From contig NZ_LT607414.1 of the NCBI RefSeq assembly GCF_900095225.1, positions 154,117 to 218,116 on the forward strand: a stretch of 64,000 nt of DNA, written 5' to 3'. Under the pieces are notes generated by a model, which made no database searches, had not been told where the DNA came from, and was given only the letters and a program-made list of their open reading frames with translations. This DNA comes from Pseudomonas sp. UMAB-08 (GTDB lineage Bacteria; Pseudomonadota; Gammaproteobacteria; Pseudomonadales; Pseudomonadaceae). How positions within the stretch are numbered: position 1 is the first letter of the stretch; each line of letters starts with the position of its first letter. Below, piece by piece: positions 63,660 to 64,000 of the stretch. The position numbers and the translations under genes were made by a program.

Positions 63660-64000
63660 CGCTCGCACGCTTCCAAATGTGCATCGACGGCCAATGGGTC
63701 GATGCCCTCTCCGGCAAGACCTTCGAAAGCTTCAACCCGGCACTGGCCCAAGCCTGGGCCGAGCTGCCCGATGCAGACGAAGCCGATGTCGAGCGCGCCG
63801 TCCAGGCGGCGCAAAAGGCATTCGAAAGTCCAGCATGGCGCGGTCTTACCGCCACCGCTCGCGGCAAACTGCTGCGCCGTCTTGGCGATCTGATCGCCGA
63901 AAACAAAGAACAACTGGCGCAATTGGAAAGCCGCGACAACGGCAAGCTGATCCGCGAGACCCGGGGTCAGGTCAATTACTTGCCCGAGTTTTTTCACTAC
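63656..64000 (+). CDS. Aldehyde dehydrogenase (5' part, runs off the edge)
   Basis: The first 115 codons of an NAD(P)-dependent aldehyde dehydrogenase: FQMCIDGQWVDALSGKTFESFNP, AVQAAQKAFESPAWRGLTATARGKLLRRLGDLI and ESRDNGKLIRET are typical N-terminal segments. The catalytic Cys and Glu lie outside the window. It is coupled to the hydrolase by ATGA. The aldehyde substrate is unknown. Confidence 0.88.
   Translation, partial: MTLARFQMCIDGQWVDALSGKTFESFNPALAQAWAELPDADEADVERAVQAAQKAFESPAWRGLTATARGKLLRRLGDLIAENKEQLAQLESRDNGKLIRETRGQVNYLPEFFHY

Noticed and set aside
1..64000. tRNA, rRNA or CRISPR loci
   Set aside because: No cloverleaf-like segments, rRNA signatures or regularly spaced repeats were recognised on either strand when reading by eye; a covariance search would be the proper test.

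Overview
The window reads as a chromosomal segment of a Pseudomonas of the fluorescens type. The evidence is high-GC coding with Pseudomonas-like proteins throughout (HipAB, TrmK, TrhP/YegQ, GGDEF, Pcs), a typical Pseudomonas REP sequence at about 59.53 kb, and operon styles such as ATGA stop/start overlaps. No rRNA, tRNA or CRISPR array was seen. Species cannot be fixed by reading alone.

Two blocks of methylated-amine catabolism frame the window. Block 1 (1-9913, + strand) holds the end of a dimethylamine monooxygenase small subunit, its reductase, its DUF3445 haem subunit, a GcvT-like folate enzyme, purU, a trimethylamine monooxygenase (tmm), a TMAO demethylase (tdm, DUF1989 plus GcvT) and an APC permease, closed by a strong terminator. 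Block 2 (43.7-60.4 kb) holds amtB, then mgsC-mgsB-mgsA-gmaS on the - strand (gamma-glutamylmethylamide synthetase and N-methylglutamate synthase), a divergent XRE-cupin regulator, a hipBA pair, and a + strand operon purU2-folD-mgdABCD (N-methylglutamate dehydrogenase) followed by an IclR regulator. Together they predict: TMA to TMAO to DMA to methylamine to gamma-glutamylmethylamide to N-methylglutamate to glutamate. The C1 units would pass through tetrahydrofolate (FolD, PurU) to formate, and the nitrogen is recycled as ammonium.

Between them (10-43.7 kb) lies a mosaic accessory region. 10-32 kb carries single genes and pairs: a diguanylate cyclase, DUF2986, a LysR/MFS pair, several GNATs, ThpR, a VOC protein, a PhyH-like dioxygenase, SleB and CAP proteins, a formylglycine-generating enzyme divergent from a large sulfatase, phosphatidylcholine synthase, an ArnT-like transferase, a MerR regulator, TrmK, and a FIST-domain chemoreceptor. 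32.2-40.3 kb is a decayed island: a class D beta-lactamase with a missing core, an IS3-family element with a nonsense codon, an AT-rich set of lipoprotein and lipase-like genes, and a collapsed type I secretion operon. In that operon tolC is fused by deletion to the ABC gene and hlyD is split at a run of 12 C. A doubly deleted IS5-like element closes the island. 40.3-43.7 kb holds DUF167, a secreted nuclease, a GNAT, a nucleotidyltransferase-family gene, a structured RNA candidate resembling the 3' half of a cobalamin riboswitch, and DUF1059.

The right edge (60.5-64 kb) has trhP, then a separate operon of a DUF1185 protein, an alpha/beta hydrolase and the start of an aldehyde dehydrogenase, preceded by a GntR-like palindrome.
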